Assembly (NCBI RefSeq): GCF_024979255.1
Contig: NZ_JANLCN010000005.1
Coordinates: 285,498-349,497 of the forward strand
Reading direction: 5' to 3'
DNA: 64,000 bases
From: Herbiconiux moechotypicola
GTDB taxonomy: Bacteria > Actinomycetota > Actinomycetes > Actinomycetales > Microbacteriaceae
Both the position numbers and the translations under genes were made by a program. The notes beneath the pieces are model-generated. The model did not search any database. It saw only the letters and a program-made list of their open reading frames with translations, and had not been told where the DNA came from. This document shows positions 18,038 to 28,500 of the stretch, piece after piece (within the stretch, counting starts at the first letter, position 1; every line of letters starts with the position of its first letter).

Positions 18038-21000
18038 GTGCGCCGTACCCCTGCGAGACCGTCGTCCATCCAGCCCTTCGGAGCGTCACACGGTCGCAGA
18101 GGCAGAGCCGCCGCCGCGCTCGCCGTGGCGGCGGGTGTCGTCGCCGCAGGAACCTTCGCGTTCCTGCCCGCCTCAGCTGCGCCCGGCGGTTCGGTGACCA
18201 AGCCACCCGCGGGCCCCTCGACACCGGTCGCCTACTCCGACGGCACCTACATCGTCACCCTGGTCGATGCGCCTGCCGCCACCTTCACCGGTGACTCCGC
18301 CCACGCCTCCACGGCCCCCGAGAGCGGCCGGCAGCTCGACGCCTCCGCCCCGGCCGTCGAGTCGTACTCGGCGCGGCTCGAGAGCAGCCAGGATGCGGTG
18401 GCCGCGTCGGTCGGCGCCTCCGTCGGCTACAGCTACACGCTCACCCTCAACGGGTTCTCGGCGAACCTCACGGCGGCGCAGGCCGCCGAGCTCGCGGCGC
18501 GCAAAGACGTGGCGGCGGTGACGAAGTCGGAGGTGCTGCACCTCGACCGTGTGGCGGCCACGACCGAGGAGCCGGCCGCCGAGGAGCCGGCGGCTGCCGC
18601 CGACCTCACCCCCTTCCCCGACACCGGGCAGGTCTCGTCGACCGACTTCCTCGGCCTCTCCGGTGCCGACGGCCTCTGGGCCGACCTCGGCGGCGTCGAG
18701 GCGGCGGGTGCCGGCATCGTCGTGGGCGACCTCGACACCGGCATCGCCCCCGAGAACCCGTCCTTCGCGGGCGACCCGCTCGGAACCGCCGCCGGGGCCG
18801 ACCCCTACCTCTCCGACGGCAGGATCGTGTTCGAGAAGTCCGACGGCCAGACCTACTCGGGCGTCTGCCAGGCCGGCCTCGACGCCGACCAGCAGTGGAC
18901 CGGCGACGAGTGCAACACCAAGCTGGTCGGCGCGAGCTGGTTCCTGCCCACCGCGCTCTACGACCTCGTCGGCTCGGCCGAGCATCCCGAGTACCTCTCG
19001 CCGCGCGACGGCGACGGGCACGGCTCGCACACCACCTCGACCGCCGCGGGCAATGCCGACGTCGACGCGACCATCGGCGACTACGACTTCGGCGACATCT
19101 CGGGCGTCGCGCCCGCGGCCAAGGTGGCCCAGTACAAGGTGTGCTGGAACGGCAACGGCGTCGAGACCGACGACGGCTGCTACACGGAGTCGATCCTCGC
19201 CGCCATCGACCAGGCGGTCGCCGACGGCGTCGACGTCATCAACTTCTCGATCGGCGGCGGCTCGGCCACCTCCACCTTCGCGCTCGAAGACCAGGCGTTC
19301 TTCGGCGCGGCGGCGGCCGGTGTGTTCGTCGCCGCCTCGGCGGGCAACTCGGGCCCCGGCGTCTCGACGCTCGACCACGCCTCGCCCTGGTACGCCACGG
19401 TGGCCGCGTCGTCCATCCCGACCTACATGGCCACGGCCGAGCTCGGCGACGGGCAGAGCTTCGCGGGTTCGTCGATCACCGTGCACGACGACGTGACCGC
19501 GCCCCTGGTGCTTTCCGCCGATGTGGCGAGCGACGACGCCGATGCCGACGACGCCACCGTCTGCGCCGAGGGCAGCCTCTCGCCCTCGAAGACGACCGGC
19601 AAGGTCGTCGTGTGCGAGGCGGGCGTCACGGCCCGGGTCGACAAGTCGGCCGAGGTGGCGCGCGCCGGCGGTGTGGGCATGCTGCTGCTCAACCCGTTCC
19701 CCAATGCGATCCACGCCGACGACCACTCCGTGCCGTCGATCCAGATCGACTCCGACGCCTTCGACGCGATCGAGGAGTACGCCGCCACCGACGGCGCCAC
19801 GGTCACGCTCGTGCAGGGCAATACCTCGGGCGTGGAGCGGCCGACGCCCCAGGTCGCCGGCTTCTCGTCGCGCGGTCCGGCCGAGGCCGACGGCGCCGAC
19901 GTGCTGAAGCCCGACATCACGGCCCCCGGCGTCTCCATCCTCGCCGACGGCCCGAACGACGAGGGGGCCGATCCCACCTACCAGTTCGAGTCGGGCACCT
20001 CGATGTCGGCGCCGCACGTGGCCGGCCTCGCGGCGCTGTACCTCACGAAGTACCCCACCGCATCCGTGTCGACCATCCGGTCGTCGATGATGACCACGGC
20101 CTACGACTCGGTGCTGCAAGACGGCAGCGCCTCGCAGGACGTGTTCGCGCAGGGCGCCGGCCATGTCGACCCCAACCGGATGCTCGAGCCGGGCCTGGTG
20201 TACGACAGCGGGGTCTCCGACTGGATCGCCTTCCTGCAGGGCGAGGGCTACGTGTTCGCCGAGCCGACCGGCATCGACCCCATCGACCCGTCCGACCTCA
20301 ACCAGGCGTCGATCGCCATCGGCTCTCTCGCCGGCGTGCAGACGATCACCCGCACGGTCACCTCGACCGCCGCAGGCAGCTACACCGCCGACATCGCGAT
20401 CGACGGCGTCGACGCCACGGTCACCCCGTCGACCCTGTCGTTCGGCGGTGCCGGGGAGACCGCGAGCTACACGGTGACCTTCGCGGTGACGGATGCGCCG
20501 CTCGACGAGTTCGCCTCCGGCTACCTCACCTGGACCAGCGACGGCGGCGACGAGGTGCGCAGCCCCGTGGCCGTGCGCCCCGTCGCCATCGCCGCTCCGT
20601 ACGAGGTGTCGGGCACGGGCAACACGGGCAGCGTCGCGGTTCCGGTCACGCCCGGTGTCGACGGCGAGGTGCCGCTCACGGTGACCGATCTGGCCGAGGG
20701 TGAGCTGGTGGAGGACGACAGCGCCTCCGACGGCCACTCAGGAACCCTGCCGACCGGGGAGCAGTTCGTGTCGACCACCACGATCGCCGAGGGCACGAGC
20801 TTCGCCCGCTTCGACCTCGACTCGCTCGACGACACCGCCGACCTCGACCTCTATGTCGACCTCGTCGACGAGGCGGGCGACACGGTGGAGGAGTACCTGT
20901 CGGCCACCGGTTCCGCCGACGAGCGGGTGGACCTCCTCGATCCGACTCCCGGCACCTACGTCGTGACGGTCGACATCTACGCGGCGGGCTCCGGCGAGTC

Positions 21001-21460
21001 GGAGGCCACCTTCGACCTCGTGGAGTATGCGCTCGGCGTGGGTGCGACGAGCGCGCTGACCGTGGCTCCGGATGCGCTCAGCGCGGTCTCGGGTCAGGCC
21101 ACCAGCTACGAGGCGTCGTGGGCCGAGCTCGACGGGCCGGCGCGGTTCCTCGGCGCCGTCGCCTACGGCGACTCGGGCCTCTCCACGCTCGTGAGCGTCA
21201 CCACGACGCAGGCGGCGCCGACTCCCACGCCGACGCCGACCGACTCGCCGACCCCGACCGACAGCCCCACGCCGTCGCCCACGGGTTCGGCGACGCCGAC
21301 CGACCCCGGCAGCACAGCCACGCCCGGTGCGGGTAGCAACACGCCCTCGCTCGCCTCGACCGGTTTCACCGGCCTCGGCCTCGGCATCATCGCCGTGCTC
21401 GTGCTAGCCGCCGGAATCGCCGTGGTGCTCGTGCTCAGACGCCGCACCTCGAAGGGCTGA
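18038..21460 (+). CDS. Secreted S8 subtilase with LAxTG sorting signal
   Basis: An 1140-residue extracellular serine protease. Order of parts: signal peptide (residues 1-48, ending near ASAAPGG); inhibitor I9-like prodomain (~67-170); S8 catalytic domain with Asp233 (DLDTG), His328 (GDGHGSH), oxyanion Asn437 (SAGNSGPG) and Ser655 (GTSMSAPHVAG); a PA domain inserted around 475-590; Fn3-like and C-terminal beta domains; and a Pro/Thr linker. It ends with LASTG (~1105-1109), a hydrophobic helix and RRR, a class E-type sortase signal for covalent wall anchoring. No sortase is in the window. GTG start. Confidence 0.94.
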   Translation: MRRTPARPSSIQPFGASHGRRGRAAAALAVAAGVVAAGTFAFLPASAAPGGSVTKPPAGPSTPVAYSDGTYIVTLVDAPAATFTGDSAHASTAPESGRQLDASAPAVESYSARLESSQDAVAASVGASVGYSYTLTLNGFSANLTAAQAAELAARKDVAAVTKSEVLHLDRVAATTEEPAAEEPAAAADLTPFPDTGQVSSTDFLGLSGADGLWADLGGVEAAGAGIVVGDLDTGIAPENPSFAGDPLGTAAGADPYLSDGRIVFEKSDGQTYSGVCQAGLDADQQWTGDECNTKLVGASWFLPTALYDLVGSAEHPEYLSPRDGDGHGSHTTSTAAGNADVDATIGDYDFGDISGVAPAAKVAQYKVCWNGNGVETDDGCYTESILAAIDQAVADGVDVINFSIGGGSATSTFALEDQAFFGAAAAGVFVAASAGNSGPGVSTLDHASPWYATVAASSIPTYMATAELGDGQSFAGSSITVHDDVTAPLVLSADVASDDADADDATVCAEGSLSPSKTTGKVVVCEAGVTARVDKSAEVARAGGVGMLLLNPFPNAIHADDHSVPSIQIDSDAFDAIEEYAATDGATVTLVQGNTSGVERPTPQVAGFSSRGPAEADGADVLKPDITAPGVSILADGPNDEGADPTYQFESGTSMSAPHVAGLAALYLTKYPTASVSTIRSSMMTTAYDSVLQDGSASQDVFAQGAGHVDPNRMLEPGLVYDSGVSDWIAFLQGEGYVFAEPTGIDPIDPSDLNQASIAIGSLAGVQTITRTVTSTAAGSYTADIAIDGVDATVTPSTLSFGGAGETASYTVTFAVTDAPLDEFASGYLTWTSDGGDEVRSPVAVRPVAIAAPYEVSGTGNTGSVAVPVTPGVDGEVPLTVTDLAEGELVEDDSASDGHSGTLPTGEQFVSTTTIAEGTSFARFDLDSLDDTADLDLYVDLVDEAGDTVEEYLSATGSADERVDLLDPTPGTYVVTVDIYAAGSGESEATFDLVEYALGVGATSALTVAPDALSAVSGQATSYEASWAELDGPARFLGAVAYGDSGLSTLVSVTTTQAAPTPTPTPTDSPTPTDSPTPSPTGSATPTDPGSTATPGAGSNTPSLASTGFTGLGLGIIAVLVLAAGIAVVLVLRRRTSKG

Positions 21461-21503
21461 CCCTCCGCGAACCGCCCCCGGTTCGCTCCCCGGTCCGCTC
21501 CCG

Positions 21504-21554
21504 CAAGAATCGCCGCATCCGCCCCGCTCAGGCCCCCGGATGCGGCGATTCCTG
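21504..21554 (+). terminator. Strong terminator hairpin after the subtilase gene
   Basis: Arms GAATCGCCGCATCCG (21507-21521) and CGGATGCGGCGATTC (21537-21551) pair perfectly over 15 bp. They extend to 18 bp with one mismatch around a 15-nt loop. The hairpin starts 44 nt after the stop. Confidence 0.85.
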
Positions 21555-21629
21555 CGTCACGGCACTCCCGCGGCCGCTCCGCCCGCCGCCACTCCGCCCA
21601 CCGGCGCCCCTCGGATCCCCCCGCACCCG

Positions 21630-21850
21630 CGCCCCGCGCACCCCACCCGCACGGCATGCTTCGCCACGTGAGCTGTACATCGACCCCGTATGGGGTGCGG
21701 TTCGTGTCTCGAGTGGCGAAGTGGGCGGGACCAGGGGAGGGAGTCGCGCATCCCGCACCCGCGCACCCCGCCCGCACTGTGTGCTTCGCCACGCGAGCTA
21801 CCCATTGACTCCGCGGGGGGCGCGATTCGTGGGTCGCGTGGCGAACGGGG
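21630..21850. repeat. Two REP-like hairpin repeats
   Basis: The 435-nt gene-free stretch after the subtilase holds two diverged copies of one unit about 125 nt apart. Each unit starts CGCACCCC(A/G)CCCGCAC and continues into a hairpin. The first hairpin pairs CTTCGCCAC (21659-21667) with GTGGCGAAG (21713-21721). The second pairs CTTCGCCAC (21784-21792) with GTGGCGAA (21838-21845). No coding potential is convincing. Function unknown; it resembles intergenic palindromic repeats. Confidence 0.6.
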
Positions 21851-21895
21851 GCGCGCTCATCCCGCCCCACCCGCGCGTAAGCGTGGGACGCGGGG

Positions 21896-22297
21896 TCAGA
21901 GGAGGGAGAGGAGGAGGAACGCGACGCCGAGGAGGGGGAGGGTGCCCTGGATGGCGGCGGAGCGGAGGCGGCTGATGCCGGTGCTGAGGAGGACGAGGGC
22001 GGCGAGCAGCATCGAGGCGGCCGAGAACAGCGCCAGGGTGAAGCCGACCGTGTGCACGGTGGTGCCGAACGGGGACACGAAGAGGAGCACCGCGCCCAGC
22101 ACGGCGCCGATCGCGAGGAAGAGGTTGTAGAAGCCCTGGTTATAGGCCAGCGGCGCGGTGGTGTCGGCGTCCTCCTGTGAGGTGAGACCGAAGATGCGCC
22201 AGGTGGCGGGCGCGCGCCAGCGCACGCTCTCCAGCACGAAGATGTACACGTGCAGCAGCCCGGCCAGCGCGACGAGAACGGATGCGATGATGCCCAT
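21896..22297 (-). CDS. DUF1304 family membrane protein
   Basis: A 133-residue protein with four hydrophobic helices. ALAGLLHVYIFVLESVRW and AYNQGFYNLFLAIGAVLG match the DUF1304 family, whose function is unknown. The start MGIIASVL is supported by TATGCT (22304-22309) 6 nt upstream on the minus strand; the longer ORF would read through the divergent promoter region. Confidence 0.85.
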   Translation of the reverse strand: MGIIASVLVALAGLLHVYIFVLESVRWRAPATWRIFGLTSQEDADTTAPLAYNQGFYNLFLAIGAVLGAVLLFVSPFGTTVHTVGFTLALFSAASMLLAALVLLSTGISRLRSAAIQGTLPLLGVAFLLLSLL

Positions 22298-22400
22298 GCC
22301 GTGAGCATAGGGCCCCGGCGGTGTCCTCAGGGCCCCGGCAGTGCCTACAGTGGACCCGGGTACCGACCCGGACACCCCCACCCAGCGAAGGAGCACCCCC

Positions 22401-23258
22401 ATGACCCGTGTCGCCGTCACCGGAGGCAGCGGCAAGCTCGGACGCGCCGTCGTCGCCGAGCTTCTCGACAACGGCTACGACGTCGTGAACCTCGACCGCG
22501 TCGCGGGCCCGGATGCGCGCGCCGCCTTCCTGCGCATCGACCTCACCGACTACGGCCAGGTGGCCGAGGCCCTCACCGCCGTCGACGACCGCTACTCGCG
22601 CATCGACGCCGTGGTGCACCTCGCCGCCGTCCCGGCCCCCGGCATCGTCACCAACTCGGCCACCTTCGCCAACAACGTCCCCTCGAGCTACAACGTGTTC
22701 GCGGCGGCCCAGGCGGCCGGCATCGACAACATCGTCTGGGCGTCGAGCGAGACCGTGCTCGGCCTGCCCTTCCTCGACACCCCGCCGCCTTCGTTCCCGG
22801 TCGACGAGCTCTACCCGGTGCGCCCGAACAGCACCTACTCGCTCGGCAAGGCCGTCGAGGAGGAGATGGGACGCCACTTCACCCGGTGGAACCCCGACCT
22901 CAAGCTCATCGGCCTGCGCTTCTCCAACGTCATGGAGCCCGCCGACTACGCCGCCTTCCCCGGTTTCGAGAGCGACCCCACGAGCCGCGCCTGGAACGCC
23001 TGGGGCTACATCGACGCCCGCGACGGCGCCCAGGCCGTGCGGCTGGCGCTCGAGAGCACCCTCACCGGCTTCGAGGCCTTCATCATCGCCGCGGCCGACA
23101 CGGTCATGTCGACCCCGTCGGCCGAGCTGGCCGCGCGCCACTTTCCGGCCGTGCCGTTCCGCCACCCCGTCGAGGGCACCGACACCCTGCTCGACATCGA
23201 GAAGGCCAAGCGGATGCTCTGGTTCTCACCCCGCCACAGCTGGCGCGATCACGCCTGA
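22401..23258 (+). CDS. NAD(P)-dependent epimerase/dehydratase
   Basis: A 285-residue extended short-chain dehydrogenase. The Rossmann motif is [11 protein letters not shown] (residues 7-17) and the YSLGK sequence gives the catalytic Tyr-x3-Lys near residues 148-152. It probably acts on a sugar or nucleotide-sugar substrate. The start MTRVAV has GAAGGAG 8 nt upstream. TACAGT at 22344-22349 is a plausible -10. The last 10 nt overlap the convergent permease gene. Confidence 0.85.
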   Translation: MTRVAVTGGSGKLGRAVVAELLDNGYDVVNLDRVAGPDARAAFLRIDLTDYGQVAEALTAVDDRYSRIDAVVHLAAVPAPGIVTNSATFANNVPSSYNVFAAAQAAGIDNIVWASSETVLGLPFLDTPPPSFPVDELYPVRPNSTYSLGKAVEEEMGRHFTRWNPDLKLIGLRFSNVMEPADYAAFPGFESDPTSRAWNAWGYIDARDGAQAVRLALESTLTGFEAFIIAAADTVMSTPSAELAARHFPAVPFRHPVEGTDTLLDIEKAKRMLWFSPRHSWRDHA

Positions 23259-24850
23259 GGCGAGCCGTTCATCCCGCTCGACCCGTCGGCGCCCTCAGGA
23301 GCGCCCTCGGCGGCCCCCTCGATCGGCGACGGGTTCGCCACCGTCGGGTACGCCCCGGTGAACCCCGACCGCCGCGCCGCGACCTCCGCGATACGGTCGC
23401 GGTACACGTACCACCCCACGATGAGCAGCGGGATGATGATGACCAGCGACGCGATCGTGAAGGTGCCCGCCGGGTAGTCGAACGCCATCAGCACCAGCAC
23501 CGTCACGAGGAACACCAGCGTGAGGTACGAGGTGAACGGCGCCCCGAACAGCCTGAACTTCGGCCGCGTGTAGAGCCCCTGATCGGCGAGCTTCTTGAAC
23601 TTCAGCTGGCAGAGCACGATCGTGGCCCAGCTCGAGATGATGCCGAGCGCCGACACGTTGAGCACGATCTCGAATGCCTGCGCCGGCACCACGAAGTTGA
23701 GGCCGACGCCCAGCAGCGCCACCGCCGAGGTGAGCAGGATGCCGCCGAACGGCACACCGCGCTTGTTGATCTTGCCCGTGAACCTCGGCGCCGCCCCGGC
23801 CGCCGAGAGCGAGTGCAGGATGCGGCCGGTGGAGTAGAGCCCCGCGTTGAGGCTCGAGAGGGCGGCGGTGAGCACCACGAAGTTCATGGCCGAGCCCGCG
23901 ATGGCGGCGACCGTGGGGTTGCCGATGTGCGAGAAGAAGGTGACGAACGGGCTCTCCGTGGCCGAGTAGGTGGAGGCCGGCAGCAGCAGCGCGAGCAGCG
24001 CGATCGAGCCGCAGTAGAACACCGCGATGCGGAACACCACGCTGTTGATGGCCTTCGGCATGATCTTCTCGGGATTCGCGGTCTCGCCCGCGGCGGTGCC
24101 GACGAGCTCCACGCCCGCGTAGGCGAACACGACGCCCTGGATCATGACGACCGCCACCACGAGGGTGTTGATGCCGTCGGGGAAGAGCCCGCCCTCGGCC
24201 ACGATCATCGGGATGCCGGTGACGCCCGCATCCGTCGGGAACGCGAAGGCGAGGAACACCACACCGATGAGGAGGAACGAGACCAGCGCCACCACCTTGA
24301 TGAGGGCGAACCAGAACTCCATCTCGCCGAACACCTTCACCGAGATCATGTTCGCGCCGAGCACCACCGCGAGTGCGATGAGCGCCAGCAGCCACTGTGG
24401 CACGTCGGTGAACAGGCTCCAGTACTGCACGTAGACGGCCACCGCGGTGGAGTCGACGATGGCCGTCATGGCCCAGTTGAGAAAGTAGAGCCAGCCCGAG
24501 ACGTAGGCGGCCTTCTCGCCGTAGAACTCGCGCGCGTAGGAGACGAACGATCCGGATGAGGGCCGGTGCAGCACGAGCTCGCCGAGCGCGCGCAGGATGA
24601 GGAAGGCGAAGAACCCGCAGATGGCGTAGTCGAACACCAGCAGCGGCCCGGCCTCGTGCAGGCGCCCGCCCGCGCCGAGGAAGAGGCCTGTGCCGATGGC
24701 GCCGCCGATGGCGATCATCTGCAGCTGCCGCGGCTTCAGCGACTTGTGATAGCCGGCCTGCTCGTCGGAGAAGTCCTCCACGGCCTCGAGCCGGTCGCCC
24801 ACGGTCTCGCGGGGGTTCTCTTCGGCGTCGGCGATGTCTTCTTTCCCCAT
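23249..24850 (-). CDS. APC-superfamily amino-acid permease
   Basis: A 533-residue transporter with 12 helices. [18 protein letters not shown] is the APC signature in TM1, and [15 protein letters not shown] and [13 protein letters not shown] are other family landmarks. It most resembles the AAT group (AnsP asparagine/GABA/aromatic permeases); the substrate is uncertain. ATG at 24850 has TAGCGT (24857-24862) 6 nt upstream. The last ~25 residues are Gly/Ser/Glu-rich. Confidence 0.87.
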   Translation of the reverse strand: MGKEDIADAEENPRETVGDRLEAVEDFSDEQAGYHKSLKPRQLQMIAIGGAIGTGLFLGAGGRLHEAGPLLVFDYAICGFFAFLILRALGELVLHRPSSGSFVSYAREFYGEKAAYVSGWLYFLNWAMTAIVDSTAVAVYVQYWSLFTDVPQWLLALIALAVVLGANMISVKVFGEMEFWFALIKVVALVSFLLIGVVFLAFAFPTDAGVTGIPMIVAEGGLFPDGINTLVVAVVMIQGVVFAYAGVELVGTAAGETANPEKIMPKAINSVVFRIAVFYCGSIALLALLLPASTYSATESPFVTFFSHIGNPTVAAIAGSAMNFVVLTAALSSLNAGLYSTGRILHSLSAAGAAPRFTGKINKRGVPFGGILLTSAVALLGVGLNFVVPAQAFEIVLNVSALGIISSWATIVLCQLKFKKLADQGLYTRPKFRLFGAPFTSYLTLVFLVTVLVLMAFDYPAGTFTIASLVIIIPLLIVGWYVYRDRIAEVAARRSGFTGAYPTVANPSPIEGAAEGAPEGADGSSGMNGSPQA

Positions 24851-24928
24851 GGCACGACGCTAATGCACACGTGTTTCATCGGCGTTTCCCGGCAGGCACA
24901 GAGTCGAAGCTGGCAGACCGCCGCGAAT

Positions 24929-24944
24929 CTGACCGATCGGTCAG
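24929..24944. promoter_or_regulatory. TetR operator, perfect palindrome
   Basis: CTGACCGATCGGTCAG is a perfect 16-bp palindrome upstream of the TetR gene. Confidence 0.75.
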
Positions 24945-24947
24945 CGC

Positions 24948-24963
24948 CTGAACGATCGGTCAG
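24948..24963. promoter_or_regulatory. TetR operator, second copy
   Basis: CTGAACGATCGGTCAG differs from the first copy by one base. It ends 2 nt before the TACGGT -10-like box of the TetR gene (24966-24971), so binding would block that promoter. Confidence 0.72.
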
Positions 24964-24977
24964 GCTACGGTCGATCC

Positions 24978-25556
24978 GTGCCCGTCATCCAGCCCATCAG
25001 CCGCGAGCAGCACGACGTCGCCGCCGAGCTGCGGCAGATCGCGCTCACCATGTTCGCCGAGCACGGCTACGCGGGCACGAGCCTCCAGCAGATCGCCGAC
25101 GCGGCGGGCTACTCGAAGTCGAGCGTGCTCTACCACTTCCGGTCGAAAGAGGCCCTGCTCGAAGAGGCACTGGCCCCCGCGGTGGGCATGCTGGGCGACT
25201 TCCTCGACACGACGGTGCCGCGGGCGAAGTCCGACGAGCACCGGGCCGCCTTCGTCGAGGAGTTCGTCGACCTGCTGCTCACCTACCGTCTGGCCGCGCA
25301 CATCATCATCAACCAGGGCCAGACCCTCATCGACATCCCCACCATGGCCGAGGCCCGCAGCTACATCGACCGCATCGGCGAGTCGTTCATGACCGGCCTC
25401 CCCACCACCACCCAGCGCATCCGCCTGGGTGTCGCGCTCGCGGGCGCGGCCTACGTGCTCGTGGCCTCGCGGCCGAGCGCGCCCGAGATCGACAACATCG
25501 ACGAGGTCAGGGAAGCCCTCATCGAGGTCGTCGGCGAACTCGTCACCGGACTGTAG
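24978..25556 (+). CDS. TetR-family regulator of the export operon
   Basis: A 192-residue regulator. The N-terminal helix-turn-helix is TSLQQIADAAGYSKSSVLYHF (about residues 34-54), with a C-terminal all-helical ligand domain. GTG at 24978 is 6 nt after TACGGT, so the mRNA is likely leaderless. Tandem operators lie directly upstream. The MMPL exporter begins 35 nt downstream, suggesting one autoregulated operon whose inducer is an exported compound. Confidence 0.88.
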   Translation: MPVIQPISREQHDVAAELRQIALTMFAEHGYAGTSLQQIADAAGYSKSSVLYHFRSKEALLEEALAPAVGMLGDFLDTTVPRAKSDEHRAAFVEEFVDLLLTYRLAAHIIINQGQTLIDIPTMAEARSYIDRIGESFMTGLPTTTQRIRLGVALAGAAYVLVASRPSAPEIDNIDEVREALIEVVGELVTGL

Positions 25557-25590
25557 TACCCACCCCCCCCACCTCTCGAGGAGCTTCCCC

Positions 25591-28500
25591 GTGGCAACTC
25601 TGCTCTACCGCATCGGCCGGTTCGCCTACCGCCGCGCCTGGTACGTCATCATCGGCTGGGTGCTCGCCCTCGCGGCGCTGCTCGGGGGCGGGCTGGCCCT
25701 CGGCGGGCAGTTCCAGGAGAGCTTCACCATCCCGGGCACCGAGTCGCAGCAGACCATCGACAAGCTCGAGAACCTCTTCCCGGCCGCCGCCGGCGCGGGG
25801 GCGACCGTGGTGGTGGTCGCTCCGGATGGCAGCTCGGTGAACGACGACGACGTCACGCAGGAGATCACCGACGTCTCCGACGAGATCGCCGACCTGGGGC
25901 AGGTGGCCAGCGTCATCTCGCCCTACTCGGAGTACGCCACGAACCAGATCTCCGAAGACGGCACCACCGCCCTCATCAAGGTGCAGTTCGACGGCCCCGC
26001 CACCGACATCACCGAGGCGACGCTCGACGCCCTGCAGGAGACCGGGAACACCCTCACCGAGGAGGGCATGCAGGTCTCTTACGGCGGCGAGGCGTTCCAG
26101 AGCCAGGAGTTCGGGCTCACCATCACCGAGGCCATCGGCGTGCTGTTCGCCGGCGTGGTGCTCTTCATCACCTTCGGCTCGCTGCTCGCGGCGGGCCTGC
26201 CGCTGCTCACCGCGCTCATCGGCGTCGGCCTCTCCACCGGCGGCATCATGGCCGTGGCGTTCTTCACCCCGGTGTCGAGCACCGCGCCGATGCTCGCGGT
26301 GATGATCGGGCTCGCGGTCGGCATCGACTACGCCCTGTTCATCCTCTCCCGCCATCGAAGCCAGCTCGCCCAGGGGCTCGACCCCGAAGAATCGGCCGCG
26401 CAATCGGTGGCCACGGCCGGCGCAGCGGTGCTCTTCGCGGGCATCACGGTCATCATCGCGCTGCTGGGCCTGCTCGTGGTGGGCATCCCCTTCCTCTCGG
26501 TCATGGGCGTCGGGGCTGCGTTCGCGGTGCTCGTCGCTGTGCTCATCGCGGTCACGCTGCTCCCGGCGATCATGGGCCTGGCGAAGGGGCGGTTGCGCGC
26601 CAAGCCCGGGTCGAGGGCGGCTCGCCGCGCGCTCGCCGCCGCGTCGCACGGTGAGACGGATGCGGAGGGCGGCACCCACAAGCCCTCGCTCGGCGGCCGC
26701 TGGGTGGCGCTCGTGATGAAGGCGCCCGTCGTCTTCCTCATCGCCGTCATCGGCCTGCTCGGTGTGGCGAGCATCCCGGCCTTCAGCCTCGACCTCAACC
26801 TGCCCACCGCCGCCTCGCAGCCCGAGGGCAGCACCACCCGCACGGCCTACGACACCGTGGCCGAGAAGTTCGGGCCTGGCTACAACGGCACCGTCGTCGT
26901 GGTGGCCGACATCACGCAGACGACCGACATCCTGAACGTGCTCGACGAGGTGCGCACCGAGCTCGAGACCGTGCCCGGTGTGGCGACGGTCGGCCCGGGC
27001 CTGCCCGACGAGACGCTCGACACCGCCATCTTCCAGGTCATCCCCACCACCGCCCCCGACTCGCCCGAGACCAAGGCCCTCGTGGAGCGGCTGCGCGAGA
27101 TGAGCGCCGAGATCGACGACGAGTACGGCACGCCCTACACCGTGAGCGGTCAGACCGCCGTGGCCATCGACGTCTCGAACCAGCTCACCGCGGCGCTGCT
27201 GCCCTTCGGCATCCTCGTCGTGGGGCTCTCGATCGTGCTGCTGGCGATGGTGTTCCGCTCCCTCGCGGTGCCGATCAAGGCGGCGCTCGGCTTCGTGCTC
27301 ACCATCGGGGCCTCGTTCGGCGTGACCGTGGCCGTGTTCCAGTGGGGCTGGGCGGCCGACCTGCTCAACGTGCACGCGACCGGGCCCATCATCAGCTTCC
27401 TCCCCATCCTGCTCATGGCCATCCTGTTCGGGCTGGCCATGGACTACGAGGTGTTCCTCGTGTCGGGCATGAGGGAGGAGTACGTCAAGACGAAGGATGC
27501 CGGCCGCGCCGTGCGCATCGGCTTCCAGCACGGCGCCCGGGTGGTGACGGCGGCGGCGCTCATCATGTTCTTCGTGTTCTTCGCCTTCGTGCCCGAGGGC
27601 GAGGGCCCGATCAAGGCGATCGCGCTGGCGCTCGCCGTGGGTGTGGCCGTCGACGCCTTCCTCGTGCGCATGACGCTCGTGCCCGCGGTGATGGCGCTGC
27701 TCGGCCGGCGAGCCTGGTACCTGCCGCGCTGGCTCGACCGGGTGCTGCCGAACGTCGACGTGGAGGGCGAAAGCCTGCGCGGGCACATCGAGGAGCGCGA
27801 ATGGGCGGCCGTGCAGGCCGGGCACGTGGTCGCGGCCGAGGAGCTCGAGCTCGACGGGCTCGCGGCGTCGGTCGGCTTCACGGTGCCGCGCGGATCGGTG
27901 GCGGTGATGACGGGCGAGACCGTCTCGCGGCGCCTCCTCGGCGCGGCGATCGCCGGGCGCATCGCGCCGGCCGCCGGGCACCTGCAGGTGCTCGACCGCG
28001 CGCTGCCCTCGGAGTCGGCCTCGGTGGTCACCCGCGTCAGCCTCGTCGACCTGGAGTCGCGGCGGCTCGACGAGTACACCGCCGTGGGCGACGCGCTCGC
28101 CGAGCGGCTGCGGCTCGACCGGCCGTGGTTCAAGCGGGTGCCGCGCGGAACGGTCGAAGCCCTCGTCGACCGGCTCGACCGGGCGCTCGACGGGCTCGAG
28201 GGCGAGGAGCGGGTCGACCTGCACACCACGCTCGGCGAGCTCTCGCCCACGGCCTCGGCGCTGCTCGCCGTGACGCTCGGCGTGGCGGACGGGGCGCGCG
28301 TCGTGGTGGTCGACACCGGCGACGGCGAGTTCTCGCGGCCCGGCACGCTCGGGTTCGCGGATGCGGTGGCGGGCGTCGTCGGGTCGGACGCGACGCTCGT
28401 GCTCGGGCTCGCGACGGCGCCCGCGTCGCTCGGTGACGGATCGAGCGTCGGGGGGAGGCCCGTCGCGCGGATCGATCTCGCCGGGGTCGCGCATCCGTCG

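Noticed and set aside
18173..20737. 854-codon open frame antisense to the subtilase
   Set aside because: Shadow of a well-supported protease gene; no recognisable motif or ribosome site.
25543..28494. 983-codon open frame antisense to the MMPL gene
   Set aside because: His/Arg/Glu-rich composition typical of antisense GC-rich frames, no domain, and it fully overlaps a clear membrane transporter.
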